Origin: Nonomuraea helvata
Lineage (GTDB): Bacteria > Actinomycetota > Actinomycetes > Streptosporangiales > Streptosporangiaceae
DNA: 64,000 bases
Assembly: GCF_039535785.1 (NCBI RefSeq)
Contig: NZ_BAAAXV010000008.1
Coordinates: forward strand, 1,039,763 to 1,103,762
Direction of reading: 5' to 3'
The translations under genes were made by a program, and so were the position numbers. Within the stretch, counting starts at the first letter, position 1. The number at the start of each line of letters is the position of its first letter. Positions 61,277-64,000 of this stretch are shown in pieces. Under the pieces are notes generated by a model. The model did no database searches. It was not told where the DNA came from and saw only the letters and a program-made list of their open reading frames with translations.

Positions 61277-61301
61277 AATGCGGAAGCTACCTTGCCGCAT
61301 T
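61277..61301. promoter_or_regulatory. Inverted repeat upstream of the second HTH_42 gene
   Basis: AATGCGG (61277-61283) and CCGCATT (61295-61301) form an inverted repeat around an 11-nt centre that itself contains AAG and CTT arms. It ends 18 bp before the ATG at 61320. A TACGCT (61308-61313) 6 nt before the ATG could be the -10 box of a leaderless transcript, so the dyad would overlap the -35 region. Confidence 0.45.
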
Positions 61302-61319
61302 GCTCCGTACGCTTCTCGT

Positions 61320-62405
61320 ATGATCCTCAACCAGCGGGTCCTCGCCCGTACCACGCTCGACCGCCAGCTCCTGCTCACCCGCTCGTCCCTGTCCGCGCTG
61401 GAGGCCGTCGAGCGCCTGGTCGCCGTGCAGGGGCAGGACATCGACGCGCCGTACATCGGGCTGTGGTCGCGCCTGGCCTCCTTCACCCAGTCCGACCTGG
61501 CCGCGCTGCTGTACGGGAAGCAGGTGGTGCGGGGATCGCTGCTGCGCGTCACCCAGCATCTGGTCTCGGCCGACGACTACCTGTGGATCCGGCCGCTGCT
61601 GCAGGCGATGTTCTCGCGCAGGCAGGGGGCATGGAACCGGATGATGCGGGACGTCGACGTGGAGGAGCTGACCAAGCTCTCCCGCGAGCACCTGGCCGGT
61701 CGCACGCTCACCCGGTCGCAGCTGCGCGACCTGCTGCACGAGCGGTGGCCCTCGGCGGACGCGGCGGCGCTGGGGTGGTCGGCGCAGGCGCTGGTGCCGG
61801 TCGTGCACACGCCGCCGAACGGCATCTGGGGGAGGCGCGGGGCCACGCCGTTCGCGCTCGCCGAGGAGTGGCTCGGGCGGTCCCTGGAGGCGGCGCCGTC
61901 CGTGGAGCGGCTGGTGGTGCGGTATCTGGCGGCGTTCGGGCCGGCGAGCGTCATGGACATGCAGATGTGGTCGGGGCTGACGCGGCTGCGGTCAGTGGTG
62001 GAAGAGATGCCGTTGTTACGGAAATTTCATGACATCGAGGGTCGTGTCCTTTATGACCTCCCGGATGCTCCGCTGGCCGCCGAGGACGTGCCCGCTCCCG
62101 TACGGTTCCTGCCCTGGTTCGACAACCTCGTCGTGGCCTTCCACGACCGGAGCCGCCTGATGACCGCCGACCAGCGCAAGGCGATCTGCGTGGGAGCCGT
62201 CATCTACCCCACCTTCCTCGTCGACGGAACTGTCGGTGGCATGTGGGACCTTAAGAACGGCGTGCTGACGGTCGAGCCCTTCCGCCCGCTGCCCGACGGC
62301 GTGATGGAGGAGCTGGCCGTGGAGGGGGCACGCCTGATGGCCTTCGCGGGTGTCGAGGAGGGGAGCATCGCATGGCTGCCGCCCAGGAGCTCTACGACGA
62401 TCTGA
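61320..62405 (+). CDS. Second HTH_42 protein with QxQ motif (paralogue)
   Basis: The 361-aa protein is a diverged paralogue of the gene just upstream. It keeps Q37-G-Q39 in RLVAVQGQDIDAPYIGLWSRL, VRGSLLRVTQHLVSADDY, RYLAAFGPASVMDMQMWSGL and PVRFLPWFDNLVVAFHD. The first 37 residues align with the catalytic N-terminus of AlkZ. No Shine-Dalgarno is visible, consistent with a leaderless transcript. The 3' end overlaps the TfoX-N gene by 34 bp. Confidence 0.85.
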   Translation: MILNQRVLARTTLDRQLLLTRSSLSALEAVERLVAVQGQDIDAPYIGLWSRLASFTQSDLAALLYGKQVVRGSLLRVTQHLVSADDYLWIRPLLQAMFSRRQGAWNRMMRDVDVEELTKLSREHLAGRTLTRSQLRDLLHERWPSADAAALGWSAQALVPVVHTPPNGIWGRRGATPFALAEEWLGRSLEAAPSVERLVVRYLAAFGPASVMDMQMWSGLTRLRSVVEEMPLLRKFHDIEGRVLYDLPDAPLAAEDVPAPVRFLPWFDNLVVAFHDRSRLMTADQRKAICVGAVIYPTFLVDGTVGGMWDLKNGVLTVEPFRPLPDGVMEELAVEGARLMAFAGVEEGSIAWLPPRSSTTI

Positions 62406-62695
62406 TCATGGAGCATCTCGTCCGTCCCGAGGTGAGCCTGGGGCGCATGTTCCACGCCGAGGGGCTCAAGGTCAACGGCAAGGTTTACGCCTTCTTCGCC
62501 AAGTCCAAGGACGGGGTGGTGCTCAAGCTCCCGGCCGGGCGGGCTCGGGAGCTGGTGGAGGAGGGGACGGCCGAGGTGATGGTGATGGGGGCACGGCGGA
62601 TGCGGGAGTGGGTGGCGCTGCGGTCGCCGGACGAGGACGTCTGGCGCCGCCTGCTGACGGAGGCCGCCGACTACGTGGCGTCGCTGCCCCGCTGA
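62372..62695 (+). CDS. TfoX N-terminal domain protein
   Basis: The 107-aa protein is a single TfoX_N domain: YDDLIMEHLVRPEVSLGRMFHAEGLKVNGKVYAFF and the C-terminal ARELVEEGTAEVMVMGARRMREWV. In gamma-proteobacteria TfoX/Sxy controls competence; actinobacterial single-domain members have no known function. It overlaps the second HTH_42 gene and should be co-transcribed, forming a three-gene unit. Confidence 0.87.
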   Translation: MAAAQELYDDLIMEHLVRPEVSLGRMFHAEGLKVNGKVYAFFAKSKDGVVLKLPAGRARELVEEGTAEVMVMGARRMREWVALRSPDEDVWRRLLTEAADYVASLPR

Positions 62696-62896
62696 CGGCA
62701 GGCCGATGCCGCGAATCATCCGTCCGCTCGGAGCCACGTACCTGCAACCGTTGGGTAGCGTGGTCAGAGGCGGTCCGCACGGCCCGCCGCTTCCCCGTCC
62801 GTCGAAAACCCAAGGTGGCGATCGCCCACGGTCATCACGTTCAGTTCTGACCCACGTTCGAAGCGTCGTGTGTCCAAAGCGAGCGAGGAGAGTGTT

Positions 62897-63865
62897 TTGT
62901 CCGAAGCAGCAGAGGTTCTCGAACTCGACGACAACGTCGCCGACGGTGGCACGGCCGTCGGCGCAGACTCGGTGAAGGCGTATCTCAAGGAGATCGGGCG
63001 CGTGCCCCTGCTCACCGCCGAGCAGGAGATCGAGCTGGCCAAGCGCATCGAGGCCGGGCTGTTCGCCAGGGAGCGGCTCGACACCGAGCCGGGCCTGTCC
63101 GCCGATCTACGTGCCGATCTGGAGTGGATCGCCGACGACGGCACGCGGGCCAAGCGCCGCATGCTGGAGGCCAACCTGCGGCTGGTCGTCTCCATCGCCA
63201 AGCGCTACACCGGCCGCGGCATGCTCTTCCTCGACCTGATCCAGGAGGGCAACCTGGGGCTGATCCGGACGATCGAGAAGTTCGACTACCGGCTCGGCTA
63301 CAAGTTCTCCACGTACGCGACATGGTGGATCAAGCAGGCCATCACCAGGGCCATGGCCGATCAGGCCCGGACGATCCGCATCCCCGTGCACATGGTCGAG
63401 CTGATCAACAAGGTGGCGCGGGTCGAGCGCCGGCTGCAGAGCGACCTCGGCCGCGAGCCCACGCCGGAGGAGATCGCCAAGGAGACCGAGCTCGACGTGG
63501 ACCGGGTCATCGAGGTCCAGGGCTACGGTCGCGAGCCGATCTCGCTGAGCATGCCGCTGGGCGAGGAGGGCGACAGCGAGTTCGGCGACCTCATCGAGGA
63601 CACCGAGGCAGTCTCCCCGGCCGACGCGGTCTCGTTCACCCTGCTCCAGCAGCAGCTGCACGCCCTGCTCGACCAGCTCTCCGAGCGCGAGGCGGGGGTG
63701 ATCAGCATGCGGTACGGCCTGGCCGACGGCAAGCCGAGGACGCTCGACGAGATCGGCCGCGTCTACGGCGTCACCCGCGAGCGCATCCGGCAGATCGAGG
63801 CCAAGACCATGTCCAAGCTCCGCCACCCGTCCCGCTCCCTGGCGCTGCGCGACTACCTGAGCTGA
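62897..63865 (+). CDS. RNA polymerase sigma-70 factor, HrdB/SigB-like (group 1/2)
   Basis: The protein has sigma regions 1.2 (VKAYLKEIGRVPLLTAEQEIELAKRIEAG), 2 (LRLVVSIAKRYTGRGMLFLDLIQEGNLGLIRTIEKFDYRLGYKFSTYATWWIKQAITRAMADQARTIRIPVH in pieces), 3 (VARVERRLQSDLGREPT) and 4 (GVTRERIRQIEAKTMSKLRHP). It lacks a long region 1.1, so it is a non-essential HrdA/C/D or mycobacterial SigB-type factor rather than the long principal sigma. The TTG at 62897 has GAGGAG 6 nt upstream; a GTG at 62870 would add nine residues but has no ribosome-binding site. Confidence 0.9.
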   Translation: MSEAAEVLELDDNVADGGTAVGADSVKAYLKEIGRVPLLTAEQEIELAKRIEAGLFARERLDTEPGLSADLRADLEWIADDGTRAKRRMLEANLRLVVSIAKRYTGRGMLFLDLIQEGNLGLIRTIEKFDYRLGYKFSTYATWWIKQAITRAMADQARTIRIPVHMVELINKVARVERRLQSDLGREPTPEEIAKETELDVDRVIEVQGYGREPISLSMPLGEEGDSEFGDLIEDTEAVSPADAVSFTLLQQQLHALLDQLSEREAGVISMRYGLADGKPRTLDEIGRVYGVTRERIRQIEAKTMSKLRHPSRSLALRDYLS

Positions 63866-63957
63866 CCCTCCCCTGTCTGAAAGGCTGTGCAAACGGAGAC
63901 TCAAGACTGTCGCCCAAGGCAGGTGAGGGCCAGGGGCGCTGTCCTAGATTCCCAGGC

Positions 63958-64000
63958 GTGAAACGCTCCCGTTCGAGCCTCGTCCACCAGGTCGGCTACG
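63958..64000 (+). CDS. Start of an unidentified gene (cut by window end)
   Basis: From a GTG at 63958 fourteen codons (KRSRSSLVHQVG...) stay open to the window end. TAGATT (63945-63950) lies 7 nt before the GTG and could be the -10 of a leaderless transcript. Too little is present to name a family. Confidence 0.35.
   Translation, partial: MKRSRSSLVHQVGY

Noticed and set aside
62706..62975. Plus-strand frame upstream of the sigma gene
   Set aside because: It overlaps the sigma start in another frame and is Pro/Arg/Ser-rich without recognisable features.

Overview
The window is high-GC, densely coded DNA with GTG and TTG starts, leaderless-looking genes, several BTAD/SARP-type regulators, a tricorn protease, WhiB-era actinomycete families such as DUF3040 and an Rv2578c-type radical SAM protein, and an HrdB-like sigma factor. 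This points to a filamentous actinomycete chromosome, probably of the Streptosporangiaceae type (Nonomuraea-like). The genus is an inference from protein style only. No rRNA, tRNA, CRISPR array or insertion sequence was seen.

Layout. 1-3.4 kb: partial metallophosphoesterase, YigZ/IMPACT protein, ABM monooxygenase, an aldo/keto reductase with its middle deleted, an AraC regulator, then about 500 bp of gene debris. 3.4-7 kb: a MerR/SDR pair with a textbook MerR promoter, a membrane alpha/beta hydrolase, and a decayed second SDR+MerR pair. 7-13 kb: isochorismate synthase, secreted SGNH hydrolase, secreted HNH nuclease, two CrcB fluoride channels, and an OtrA-like ribosomal protection GTPase preceded by a possible leader ORF. 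13-20.7 kb: tricorn protease, glycosyltransferase with a repetitive tail, HtrA-like protease, radical SAM protein, DUF3040 protein. 21-26 kb: truncated WrbA, OsmC+GntR operon, and a long operator palindrome shared with a 1084-aa BTAD/AAA/TPR regulator.

26-34.2 kb is mostly on the minus strand: hemerythrin protein, double-GNAT acetyltransferase, M24 peptidase, MecA_N-type penicillin-binding protein, PlsC acyltransferase, NUDIX hydrolase and a two-component system. The two-component system diverges from a lipoprotein-adaptor-ABC ATPase-permease operon (34.4-37.9 kb), a common arrangement for envelope-stress or peptide efflux. 38-41 kb: a HelD/HelR-like RNA polymerase-associated helicase divergent from a TetR regulator across a nested symmetric operator.

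The most unusual block is 41-54 kb: an orphan tyrosine recombinase, a 1398-aa secreted LamG protein, a 2331-aa secreted RHS protein ending in a self-processing HINT domain plus an unassigned 138-aa toxin-like tail, and directly abutting it a 202-aa protein that is the likely immunity factor. An AfsR-like regulator follows convergently.

56-64 kb: acetolactate synthase-type TPP enzyme, stand-alone BTAD regulator, small secreted protein, cysteine-desulfurase-like PLP enzyme, two tandem HTH_42 proteins that both carry the QxQ signature of AlkZ-type DNA glycosylases, a TfoX-N protein and a sigma-70 factor. Three redox genes (AKR, SDR, WrbA) are broken by internal deletion or truncation, so this looks like an accessory, reshuffled part of the chromosome.
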